Assembly (NCBI GenBank): GCA_947491985.1
Contig: CANLLR010000006.1
Coordinates: 1-64,000, forward strand
DNA: 64,000 nucleotides
From: Flavobacteriaceae bacterium
GTDB taxonomy: Bacteria; Bacteroidota; Bacteroidia; Flavobacteriales; Flavobacteriaceae
Direction: 5' to 3'
Shown: in pieces, positions 1 to 7,153 of the stretch
Layout of the letters: the number at the start of each line of letters is the position of its first letter
Numbering within the stretch: position 1 is the first letter of the stretch
The notes under the pieces: generated by a model
What the model was told of the DNA's origin: nothing
The model's database searches: none
The model's input: the letters and a program-made list of their open reading frames with translations, nothing else
Made by a program: the position numbers and the translations under genes

Positions 1-9
1 CTTTTTCAT
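1..9 (-). CDS. Possible start of a gene cut by the window edge
   Basis: Only three codons are visible, reading M-K-K on the minus strand. The case for a real start is its position: a TATTTTTG -7 element sits at 32-39 and a TTTG at 61-64, which would place transcription a few bases before this ATG, and the preceding operon ends in a terminator at 40-80. In flavobacteria a SCO-type copper chaperone often follows oxidase subunit IV, and such proteins commonly begin MKK. That identity is inference from context only. Confidence 0.3.
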
Positions 10-31
10 TGGAAGCAATAAGTTTGAAGTA

Positions 32-64
32 CAAAAATAAAAAATCCCGTCTTGTTATCACAAA
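32..64 (-). promoter_or_regulatory. Candidate promoter for the left-edge gene
   Basis: On the minus strand a TTTG (61-64) is followed 21 bases later by TATTTTTG (32-39), matching the Bacteroidota pattern TTTG-N17-21-TAnnTTTG. The spacer is at the long end, and the -33 box lies in the loop of the upstream terminator. Confidence 0.4.
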
Positions 65-80
65 CTGACGGGACTTTTTT
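40..80 (-). terminator. Rho-independent terminator of the oxidase III/IV operon
   Basis: TCCCGTC (45-51) pairs with GACGGGA (67-73) around a 15-base loop. A runs on one side and T runs on the other let it act on the minus strand just after the subunit IV gene, which ends at 95. Confidence 0.75.
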
Positions 81-94
81 GAATTAATATATTG

Positions 95-445
95 TTAAAA
101 ATTCCATTTGATAGTAGAATCTTTAAATACACCAAATATATAATGTGCTTCTGTTAATAATATAAATACGAGGTAGAAAACCAAGAAGATAACTGTCCAA
201 ACAACAGACCTTCTCAAAAAGGTTGTTTCGCCTTCCATGTGCATGAAAGCCCATACAATTCCGTAAGCTTTTACCAACGTTAAAATGATGAAAATCCAGT
301 TTAATAAATTCATTCCGATGAAATTAGTCATATGCAATGATTCTGGCTTTATGATACCCAAAATTACTTCGACTATGGTTACGGCAGAAAGAAACCAAAA
401 AACTTTCCAAATTCTACCTGTATTTGATACGTGTGCGTGTGACAT
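95..445 (-). CDS. Cytochrome c oxidase subunit IV
   Basis: A 116-residue membrane protein with three hydrophobic segments (about residues 14-33, 46-68 and 81-103), the usual size and shape of the small subunit IV of bacterial heme-copper oxidases. It begins with a short His-containing tail (MSHAHVSN). It is the last gene of the run ctaB, two subunit III genes, subunit IV, lying 18 bases after the larger subunit III gene. In this family the subunit helps assembly and stability of the subunit I copper centre and has no catalytic residues of its own. The main oxidase subunits I and II are encoded 20 kb away in the act-cox operon, so this cluster must supply the same enzyme in trans. A terminator follows at 40-80. 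Confidence 0.85.
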   Translation of the reverse strand: MSHAHVSNTGRIWKVFWFLSAVTIVEVILGIIKPESLHMTNFIGMNLLNWIFIILTLVKAYGIVWAFMHMEGETTFLRRSVVWTVIFLVFYLVFILLTEAHYIFGVFKDSTIKWNF

Positions 446-463
446 AATAGTATTGCTATAAAA

Positions 464-1501
464 TTAAACTAAGTAGAAGAATGTGAAAACGAAAACCCAA
501 ACTAAATCGACAAAGTGCCAGTAAAGCCCTACTTTTTCAACCATTTCATACGATCTTCTTTTTTCATAGGTACCAATCAAGATGTTGATGAAAATGATGA
601 TATTGATAATCACTCCAGAAAATACGTGGAATCCGTGAAAACCTGTAATAAAGAAGAAGAAATCAGCAAACAATTTACTTCCGTACTCGTTTCTAGTTAA
701 GTTAGCGCCTTCTACAACTAAATGTGCATTGGCCAACATTTTATCCGATTCTTCGCGGGTTAAAATGGTTTTGCTTTTTGTATGAAACTTGTAATCATTT
801 AATGTTGGATGAGCACCTACAGAATTGGGTGCCGTTTCTTTAGTGAAAATAACTTCTGTTCTTATTAACAAATCAGGGTTCGCTTTGAATCCAGCTTGCA
901 CTTCAGCAACACTATAGCTAGGCAAATCGGCTTCAGAGGAGAACCACATTGCATTACTTCTTTTTAATTGCTCTCTATCTTCAGGTAATGTTGCAGCAAA
1001 ATCTTCCAATTTTACTCTTTCTCCTTTAGAATTGACAAATTGTAAAATACTTCCTCCTTTGGTTTCGATAGCACCGTATTCTCCTTTTATGAAGTTTTTC
1101 CATTCCCAAGCTTGTGAACCTACGAATATTAATCCACCAATAATAGTTAAGAACATGTAGAAAGCTACTTTTCCTTGTTTCATTTGATGTCCAGCATCTA
1201 CAGCCAAAACCATAGTTACCGAAGAAAAAATTAAAATAAAAGTCATCAAAGCCACATAGTACATTGGTGCAGCAACTCCGTGCATGAACGGAAAGTGTGT
1301 AAAGACCTCATCAGCTAATGGCCATGTTTCAATAAATTTAAACCTAGAAAAACCGTAGGCTGCTAAAAATCCTGAAAAGGTTAAAGCATCTGAGACGATG
1401 AAAAACCACATCATTAATTTTCCGTAACTCGCTCCTAACGGTTCGTTTCCGCCATCCCAAGTTTTTCCATCAGTAGTTCCATTTGTAACTGTCGATCCCA
1501 T
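464..1501 (-). CDS. Cytochrome c oxidase subunit III with large hydrophilic insertion
   Basis: 345 residues, much longer than the roughly 190-260 usual for subunit III. The N-terminal half holds membrane helices around residues 30-50, 78-101 and 112-131, ending in AWEWKNF. The C-terminal part carries the family signature with conserved histidines (FITGFHGFHVFSG, about 284-296) and two more helices, ending YWHFVDLVWVFVF. Between them, about residues 138-272, is a charged, soluble-looking stretch of some 130 residues with no membrane segment. The reading frame is intact and contiguous, so this is an insertion and not a fusion artefact. It follows the shorter subunit III gene by 42 bases. The two subunit III paralogues side by side are common in Bacteroidota. 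The role of the insertion is unknown to me. Confidence 0.88.
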   Translation of the reverse strand: MGSTVTNGTTDGKTWDGGNEPLGASYGKLMMWFFIVSDALTFSGFLAAYGFSRFKFIETWPLADEVFTHFPFMHGVAAPMYYVALMTFILIFSSVTMVLAVDAGHQMKQGKVAFYMFLTIIGGLIFVGSQAWEWKNFIKGEYGAIETKGGSILQFVNSKGERVKLEDFAATLPEDREQLKRSNAMWFSSEADLPSYSVAEVQAGFKANPDLLIRTEVIFTKETAPNSVGAHPTLNDYKFHTKSKTILTREESDKMLANAHLVVEGANLTRNEYGSKLFADFFFFITGFHGFHVFSGVIINIIIFINILIGTYEKRRSYEMVEKVGLYWHFVDLVWVFVFTFFYLV

Positions 1502-1543
1502 AAAAAGTAATAGTTAAAAAGTTCCCAAATTTACATTTTTTTC

Positions 1544-2125
1544 TTATCTAAAGAAATATAAAAATAAAAACAAATAAATCCACAAGAAATCAAGGAAGTG
1601 CCAATACATTGCACCGAGCTCAATACCAAGGAATTGACTTGAATTGTACTTTTGTTTAAAATGATTATAAATTATAATTAATAGTGAAATAATTCCGCCT
1701 GCTAAGTGCGCTAAGTGCGCCAACACCACTAAATACAAAAAAGTTGCAGTGATATTACTTTGTGGACCGGTCAAATAATTGCCTTGAGCTACCATTTGAT
1801 TGAACCCTTGAAATTGAAAGAAAACAAAGGCTAGTGCTGCGGATAATGTCGTCACTAAATACATTGTAGTAGCTTTTCGACTGTCTTTTTGAATGGCTTT
1901 TTTAGCCATGTGAAAATTAATACTGCATAAAATAATCATTGCTAAACTTGCAAAAAAAGCAGAAGGAATTTGAAAATCTTTGGCCCAATCCGCGCGTTTA
2001 CTACTTACAATAAAGGCACTTGTTAACCCAGCAAACATCATAGTCATGCTTATCATTCCGAAAAGCAACAACAATTTGTAGGAGCGATTGGAGCGTGCTT
2101 TATGTTCTTCGACGGTCATTGACAT
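1544..2125 (-). CDS. Cytochrome c oxidase subunit III, short form
   Basis: 193 residues with five hydrophobic helices and the heme-copper oxidase subunit III pattern near the end (GAMYWHFLDFLWIYLFLFLY). It lacks the long soluble insertion of its downstream paralogue. The start ATG is separated from the ctaB stop codon by a single base, so translation is probably coupled. A second ATG two codons later (MTVEEHK) is an alternative start. Together with the paralogue it would provide the subunit III part of the aa3/caa3-type oxidase, which lines the oxygen and proton path and does not carry metal. Confidence 0.88.
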   Translation of the reverse strand: MSMTVEEHKARSNRSYKLLLLFGMISMTMMFAGLTSAFIVSSKRADWAKDFQIPSAFFASLAMIILCSINFHMAKKAIQKDSRKATTMYLVTTLSAALAFVFFQFQGFNQMVAQGNYLTGPQSNITATFLYLVVLAHLAHLAGGIISLLIIIYNHFKQKYNSSQFLGIELGAMYWHFLDFLWIYLFLFLYFFR

Positions 2126-2126
2126 A

Positions 2127-3026
2127 TTATCGTATAAATTTATCGGTTATGTATATAATTTGTAGCAAAGTTATATAAAAAACACTAGTTAACATTAATG
2201 ATTTGGCCGCTTTAGCAGTACGTGTTTGGTATAATTTTACAGCATAGTACAATATCCAAAGTCCGAGCAAAAATACAACAATTGCAGCAATTGGCGAAAT
2301 AAATAATTGGCCAGTATATCCTAAACAAGGAAGTAAAGACGCAACAATTAACCAAACGGTGTACAAAATAATTTGCATGGCTGTCGATTTGTCTTTTTTA
2401 CCTGTTGGAAGCATAAAAAATCCTGCCTTTTCGTAGTCTTCATATAAAAACCAACCAATGGCCCAAAAGTGCGGAAATTGCCAGAAAAACTGGATTAAAA
2501 ACAAGGTTCCTGCTTCGATTCCAAAATTACCCGTAGCCGCAACCCAACCCAACATAAAAGGAATAGCGCCTGGAAAAGCTCCAACAAAAACGGATAATGG
2601 TGTTTTGGTTTTTAATGGGGTGTAAATACTTACGTAAAGAAAAATCGAAATAGCACCAAACATGGCTGTTTTTGGATTGATGAAATACAACAACACCAAG
2701 CCAATTATAGTTAATAAACTAGCAATAAACAAAGCGGCATTGGGCGTCATTCGCTCTGCTGGAACCGGACGGTTTTTGGTTCGATCCATCAAAGCATCTA
2801 AATCTTTTTCGATTACTTGATTGTACGCATTGGACGCGCCCACCATGCAATACCCTCCAACAGAAAGCATCAACAAAGTCATCCAACTAAACGGATGCGC
2901 ACTGTCAAAACCCAATAAATAGCCTGCTATGGATGAAAAAAGTACACTAATAGCCAAACCTGCTTTGGTTATTTCTTTGAAATCCAAGAAGATAGATTTT
3001 AGTGTAAGAGTGGTTGAAGTGCTCAA
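2127..3026 (-). CDS. ctaB: Protoheme IX farnesyltransferase (heme O synthase)
   Basis: A UbiA-family prenyltransferase of about 299 residues that attaches farnesyl to heme B to give heme O, the precursor of heme A for the oxidase. The first Asp-rich prenyl-diphosphate site reads NAYNQVIEKDLDALMDRT, the second lies near the YEDYEKAGFFMLP segment. Roughly eight or nine helices follow. The frame is open to an ATG at 3068, but a strong promoter (-7 TACTTTTG at 3052-3059) lies downstream of that ATG, so transcription should begin near 3046. The TTG at 3024-3026 (reading MSTSTTLTLKSIF) then becomes the most likely start. It is the first gene of the oxidase III/IV operon. Confidence 0.88.
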   Translation of the reverse strand: MSTSTTLTLKSIFLDFKEITKAGLAISVLFSSIAGYLLGFDSAHPFSWMTLLMLSVGGYCMVGASNAYNQVIEKDLDALMDRTKNRPVPAERMTPNAALFIASLLTIIGLVLLYFINPKTAMFGAISIFLYVSIYTPLKTKTPLSVFVGAFPGAIPFMLGWVAATGNFGIEAGTLFLIQFFWQFPHFWAIGWFLYEDYEKAGFFMLPTGKKDKSTAMQIILYTVWLIVASLLPCLGYTGQLFISPIAAIVVFLLGLWILYYAVKLYQTRTAKAAKSLMLTSVFYITLLQIIYITDKFIR

Positions 3027-3051
3027 TCGAATTTGTTTATAAAAACTGGTG

Positions 3052-3083
3052 CAAAAGTAGTCTATCAAAAAGGAATTGACAAA
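3052..3083 (-). promoter_or_regulatory. Promoter of the ctaB-cox operon
   Basis: Minus-strand TTTG (3080-3083), 20 bases, then TACTTTTG (3052-3059): an exact Bacteroidota sigma-A type match. It overlaps the first codons of the longest ctaB reading frame, which argues for the TTG start at 3026. Confidence 0.75.
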
Positions 3084-3116
3084 AAAACAAATGATAAAAT
3101 TAGTGTAAATTTAAGA

Positions 3117-3192
3117 AGCGAATAGCCTGGGCATTTTTGGCTTCCTTTTTCCCGCTTTTCGTCACGCACTGCGTTTCCTTCAATCCGGGCTA
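3117..3192 (-). repeat. Structured intergenic element, AGCCCGG type
   Basis: The 310-base gap between ctaB and remB has no gene. On the minus strand it contains a block that starts AGCCCGGATTGAAGG, passes through GAAAAGCGGGAAAAAGGAAG and ends TGCCCAGGCTATTCG. AGCC at the start and GGCT near the end face each other. I recall similar blocks as dispersed intergenic elements in Flavobacterium, but cannot verify copy number here. The rest of the gap (3193-3378) is AT-rich with a small TTTCC/GGAAA hairpin near 3329-3346 and nothing else I can name. Confidence 0.45.
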
Positions 3193-3378
3193 ATTAGTAA
3201 TTGTCTTTTGTGAAGTTATTGCTTTAAAAAACTCTTAATACTTATTTAAAGTCATTGCTTAAATTATTATAAAAACAATTTTATTAGTTTACACAGAATG
3301 CAATTCTGACCAACCAATATTGTATTAAGTTTCCGCCTACGTGGAAAAGACACAGTGCAAAGCCCTAACTCCTTGCTT

Positions 3379-5496
3379 CTAATAATCAAAATACCAATTA
3401 AAAATATCACATCGCAATCCAACTGAAAACCATGTGGTACTTTCTTTAAAATGAAGAGCCGTATCAGCAGAAGGATTGAAATTTCGGTAAATCAAACTGC
3501 CAAACAGCTTCATATTATTTACCGGATTTAACAAATAACCCGCTTGTACATCGGCGATGAAAATATTTGTTTTATTTCCTTGCGCTATAGCAACGCCAGT
3601 TTCGGCAAAAAGATCGTCTTCGTAATCTCGGTAAATGTTTCCACCATAATTGGAATTGGGTCCTGAATCACTAAAATCCAATCCGCGTTGTCCCACTGTA
3701 ATTTTAGCATCGACAAAATAACGGCCGTTGTGGTACCTCGCGACACCTACAACCTCTCTAAAATTTCCACCCCATTGGTGTCCTAAACTTTGATTATTGT
3801 GTCCATAATTAGTAATTACGTTACTGTGTGCGTACACATACGGTCGCACATGATTGTATTCGGCTTGCACCAATAAATTTTTTATGGTAAACGCATTGTA
3901 ATATTTCACTCCCAATTGGTAGCCAAATTTATTCTTCCAACTTTTATTTCCGCCTTTTATGTCATTAAGTGAAAATTCGTCAAGTAAAAATTGTCCGTAC
4001 AAGTTGATTTTATTGTTCCATTTGTATTTAGATGTCAATCCCAGCAATGCATTTCCGCTTCTAGACGATGAAGAGAATTCGACCGTTCGATAAAAGATAA
4101 TCGGATTTACAAAGTTAAAATCGAAACCACGATCATTTTGGTTGGTCCAAATTACCGATTCGAAAAAACCAATATTCAATCGTTTGGAAGCGTTCCAACT
4201 TAAATAATGACTCGCTGCATATTTAGTGGCATACGTTTGATCGATGGTCACGGCGTCTCTTACATCTTTCAGCCAAGTGTAAATGTTGGTATATTTTATT
4301 TTCCAGAATTTAGTATTAATTTTGAAATAGGGATACGGACTGGCACCATCACCTAATAATAACGAACGATAGCCATCACCAATAAAATTTCGTCCATAAC
4401 CCAATTGTAAATCGAACACTTTGCTTGGTGCAAAAGTTAAATTCGCTTCAGCCAAAGGAAAATCGTAGGCATAAGTTTTGAATTCTTTTGCAATTCCGAC
4501 TCCCGGAATAATCGCGGGATTACCTCCTGCGGGTTTGATAGAATTGGCATAACGGTTGAAATAATCGGCAAAACGACCTTGGCTTTCAAAAATGGTAGTG
4601 GTGAAATTAATTTGAGTTCCAAGGCCGCCTCGAATTTGCAAACCACGTGTGTTGACATAGGTATAATCAGAAACGCTTGGACTACTTTTTCCGAGTTGCA
4701 AATCGAATATCGGATTTAATGTAAACCAATAGTCTTCGCCTTGAATGGCAACCGTATTTTCGTTGAACAATTTTCGGCCCCACCAAGAGGTTTTATTTTT
4801 CATCAATTTGGCGTTGACATCGGATAAATTGTAATATTTATTGACTTCGGCAAACGTAAAAGGTTTTGATGCCGTGTGATTATTGGTTCCGACTTGATTC
4901 ATTGCTGGATCAAATTGCGCGTAATAACTGTGGGATAACGGAATGTTAAGATTACTTTCGAACTGTGGATTTTTGAATTTTTTATAGACAATACTATCGT
5001 ATTCGGTTAACTCGTTATTTTTGTCGGCTTTTAAATTAGTACTTCCTTGAGAAGTCTGAGCTCCTGATATCACTTCGCTTTCCATTTTAATTTCAGCTGG
5101 ATTTTGAAGTGGAATTGCAATTCGTATGGTATATTTAGAATAGGTTGGTTTTCCGTTGTAAGTGGCTGGTTTAATTTTTGGAAATTTACTAAAAACGCGT
5201 TTACTCTCGGTGATAAATTCTTTGTCAATAGCATCGACATATTGCACTTTAAAAACACCATTTTCGTCAACTTCAAAAAGTACTTTTACCAAGGTTTTAG
5301 TATCTTTTACTTTATCAGGAACTTGAAAATTTTGAAAAACAAACGTTTGCACTTCGTTATAAAAACAATTGGAAAGCTCTACTGCATCTTTACTTTCACA
5401 ATTTAGAAAAATTGGAAACTGCTCACTGTATTTAGCTTGCGCCATTGTTAAAGACGACGAAACGAGGAAAAATAAAACGACAATTTTTTTATACAT
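3379..5496 (-). CDS. remB: Gliding motility outer membrane protein RemB
   Basis: 705 residues with a signal peptide (KKIVVLFFLVSSSLTMAQA). Residues about 30-135 resemble a TonB C-terminal-like domain (KVLFEVDENGVFKVQ, then YTIRIAIPLQ). The rest is rich in alternating aromatic and glycine strands, as in Wzi-like outer membrane barrels, and ends in aromatic residues (DIFNWYFDY). Its place supports the name: in F. johnsoniae remB lies four genes from sprA beyond gcvH, a vanZ-like gene and deoC, the order seen here. RemB is known to affect gliding, with an unclear molecular role. It follows deoC by 15 bases and is probably co-transcribed with it. Confidence 0.75.
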   Translation of the reverse strand: MYKKIVVLFFLVSSSLTMAQAKYSEQFPIFLNCESKDAVELSNCFYNEVQTFVFQNFQVPDKVKDTKTLVKVLFEVDENGVFKVQYVDAIDKEFITESKRVFSKFPKIKPATYNGKPTYSKYTIRIAIPLQNPAEIKMESEVISGAQTSQGSTNLKADKNNELTEYDSIVYKKFKNPQFESNLNIPLSHSYYAQFDPAMNQVGTNNHTASKPFTFAEVNKYYNLSDVNAKLMKNKTSWWGRKLFNENTVAIQGEDYWFTLNPIFDLQLGKSSPSVSDYTYVNTRGLQIRGGLGTQINFTTTIFESQGRFADYFNRYANSIKPAGGNPAIIPGVGIAKEFKTYAYDFPLAEANLTFAPSKVFDLQLGYGRNFIGDGYRSLLLGDGASPYPYFKINTKFWKIKYTNIYTWLKDVRDAVTIDQTYATKYAASHYLSWNASKRLNIGFFESVIWTNQNDRGFDFNFVNPIIFYRTVEFSSSSRSGNALLGLTSKYKWNNKINLYGQFLLDEFSLNDIKGGNKSWKNKFGYQLGVKYYNAFTIKNLLVQAEYNHVRPYVYAHSNVITNYGHNNQSLGHQWGGNFREVVGVARYHNGRYFVDAKITVGQRGLDFSDSGPNSNYGGNIYRDYEDDLFAETGVAIAQGNKTNIFIADVQAGYLLNPVNNMKLFGSLIYRNFNPSADTALHFKESTTWFSVGLRCDIFNWYFDY

Positions 5497-5511
5497 TATT
5501 ACACACTAAAA

Positions 5512-6255
5512 TTAGTAATCATTAGTTGCATCGGCTCCAAAAGCTATAGCTTTCGCTGATGATGTTCCAATTCTCTTTACACCCAAATGAATCATTTCGA
5601 CAGCTTCGTCGTACGTTCGAACGCCTCCTGCAGCTTTTACAAGAAGCGGCGTTGCGTTTTCGAGCATCAAAATAATAGTTGATTTGGTTGCGCCATTCGG
5701 CAATCCGTTTTTTGTCACATAAAAACCGGTAGACGATTTTACATATACTGAGCTGTAATGGTCTTCTTTAAAATGAGTCAGCACAACATTTTTTATTAAA
5801 CACGTAATTTGGATAATTTGTGTGTCGTTTAACGCTGCCACTTCTATAATCCATTTCACGATTTTATGATGATCCAATCCCAATTGGGTTAATTGCAAAA
5901 CTTCGTTCTTAACCACATCAATTTCACCGTTTTTAAAAGCTTGGTAGTTGCATACAAAATCCAAATCGTCAGCACCATCGGCAATGGCTTGTTTGGCTTC
6001 TGCAATTTTTTCTTCAAAAGAATTCGTTCCTTCGGGAAATGAAATTACGGTTCCAATAGTGAGCAGTGATTCAGCTTTAGTAATCATTTCTTTCGCTATT
6101 CCAACCCTATTAGGACGAATCATAATCAACTTGAACTTTTCATCAATAGCTTCTTGAATACAACCTTTCACCACCAAAATGCTTTCTGATTCAGAGAGTC
6201 CGGCTTGCTCTGGCGTTTTCAGGTAAGTAGAATCGAGATAGTTTTTGATGTTCAT
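5512..6255 (-). CDS. deoC: Deoxyribose-phosphate aldolase
   Basis: Converts 2-deoxyribose 5-phosphate to glyceraldehyde 3-phosphate and acetaldehyde in deoxynucleoside salvage. About 247 residues form a single TIM barrel. The Schiff-base lysine is in YVKSSTGFYV, and the phosphate-binding loop reads KAAGGVRTYDEA. The acid-base Asp/Lys region is DDLDFVCNY. The open frame extends to a TTG at 6261, but ATG at 6253-6255 (MNIKNYLDSTYL) is the more likely start. It lies after the vanZ terminator and 15 bases before remB. Confidence 0.93.
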   Translation of the reverse strand: MNIKNYLDSTYLKTPEQAGLSESESILVVKGCIQEAIDEKFKLIMIRPNRVGIAKEMITKAESLLTIGTVISFPEGTNSFEEKIAEAKQAIADGADDLDFVCNYQAFKNGEIDVVKNEVLQLTQLGLDHHKIVKWIIEVAALNDTQIIQITCLIKNVVLTHFKEDHYSSVYVKSSTGFYVTKNGLPNGATKSTIILMLENATPLLVKAAGGVRTYDEAVEMIHLGVKRIGTSSAKAIAFGADATNDY

Positions 6256-6281
6256 AGCCAAGGCATGTAAATTGTAAAAAT

Positions 6282-6308
6282 AAAAAAAATCCCACCAATG
6301 TGAGATTT
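6282..6308 (-). terminator. Terminator after gcvH-vanZ
   Basis: On the minus strand AATCTCAC, loop ATTG, GTGGGATT (one G-U pair) followed by eight T. The stem starts at the vanZ stop codon. Confidence 0.7.
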
Positions 6309-6681
6309 ATACTTCTGTTTTATTTAAAAACTTGTAATTGATGAGTAGTAATGCTACTAAAGCACCCAATGTATTGGCTAAAACATCTAAAACATCAGCC
6401 GTTCGATTATCTGTCAATAGGTTTTGAAGAAGTTCCATTAACATACCATATCCAACTGCCCAAAGAAAAACTGTTCGGCTTATTTTTTTTAGATTGGAAC
6501 CCGTTTTTTTTACACTAAACCAGAACAATACAAAAATAAAATAAAAGACAAAATGAACTATTTTGTCTTTATGAGCTAGTGCGATGTCGCTTTTCATGCC
6601 TTCAACAGTAATTAAGCTAAGGATTGTAATGAGTACAGTCCAAATAACTGCAAAGAAAAAAAGTGATTTTTTATTAAGCAC
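6307..6681 (-). CDS. VanZ-like membrane protein
   Basis: 124 residues with about four hydrophobic helices and the VanZ-family pattern: an early [10 protein letters not shown] segment and a later [13 protein letters not shown] followed by [13 protein letters not shown]. The function of short chromosomal VanZ-like proteins in Bacteroidota is not established; resistance should not be inferred. It starts at GTG (6679-6681) and overlaps the gcvH stop by eight bases (GTGCTTAA), so it is probably translated from the gcvH message by coupling. This gcvH-vanZ pairing also occurs beside sprA in F. johnsoniae. Confidence 0.8.
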   Translation of the reverse strand: MLNKKSLFFFAVIWTVLITILSLITVEGMKSDIALAHKDKIVHFVFYFIFVLFWFSVKKTGSNLKKISRTVFLWAVGYGMLMELLQNLLTDNRTADVLDVLANTLGALVALLLINYKFLNKTEV

Positions 6682-7054
6682 CTGTTAAATTTCCGTAAGC
6701 TTTGTCATCTAACAAGTCGGCAACTTGAGATAAGTCGGCAACTTTAATTTTGATCATCCAACCTGCTCCATACGGATCAGAATTTACACTTTCTGGAATG
6801 CTTTCTAAGTTGTTGTTAAACTCGATGATTTCGCCTGAAAGAGGCAAGAACAAATCAGAAACCGTTTTTACCGCTTCTACGGTTCCAAATACTTCGTCTC
6901 TTTCTAATGTTTGATCTAACGTTTCTACTTCAACATAGACAATATCACCCAATTCTTTTTGAGCAAAATCGGTAATCCCCACTGTAGCTATATCGCCATC
7001 GATAGAAACCCATTCGTGGTCTTTTGTGTATTTTAAATTTGCTGGAATATTCAT
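6674..7054 (-). CDS. gcvH: Glycine cleavage system H protein
   Basis: 126 residues carrying a lipoyl arm that shuttles the aminomethyl group between the P, T and L proteins of glycine cleavage. The lipoylation site is EAVKTVSD, with Lys63 as acceptor. The hammerhead fold is complete from KYTKDHEWV through [10 protein letters not shown]. None of the other gcv genes is in the window. A strong promoter sits about 50 bases upstream, and vanZ overlaps its end. Confidence 0.95.
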   Translation of the reverse strand: MNIPANLKYTKDHEWVSIDGDIATVGITDFAQKELGDIVYVEVETLDQTLERDEVFGTVEAVKTVSDLFLPLSGEIIEFNNNLESIPESVNSDPYGAGWMIKIKVADLSQVADLLDDKAYGNLTGA

Positions 7055-7103
7055 TTTGTTATGTTATTGATGTTTTACTTTCTTTGTTCACTTTATCAAG
7101 TGC

Positions 7104-7135
7104 CAAAAGTAGTATTTATTCTTAGTAATTTCAAA
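7104..7135 (-). promoter_or_regulatory. Promoter of gcvH-vanZ
   Basis: Minus-strand TTTG (7132-7135), 20 bases, TACTTTTG (7104-7111). It leaves a leader of about 45 bases before the gcvH ATG. Confidence 0.7.
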
Positions 7136-7153
7136 TGCTTTTATTAACAATTA

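Noticed and set aside
6307..6681. Teicoplanin resistance gene (VanZ)
   Set aside because: Only the general VanZ-like fold is present and no other van genes are near; such proteins are common in Bacteroidota.
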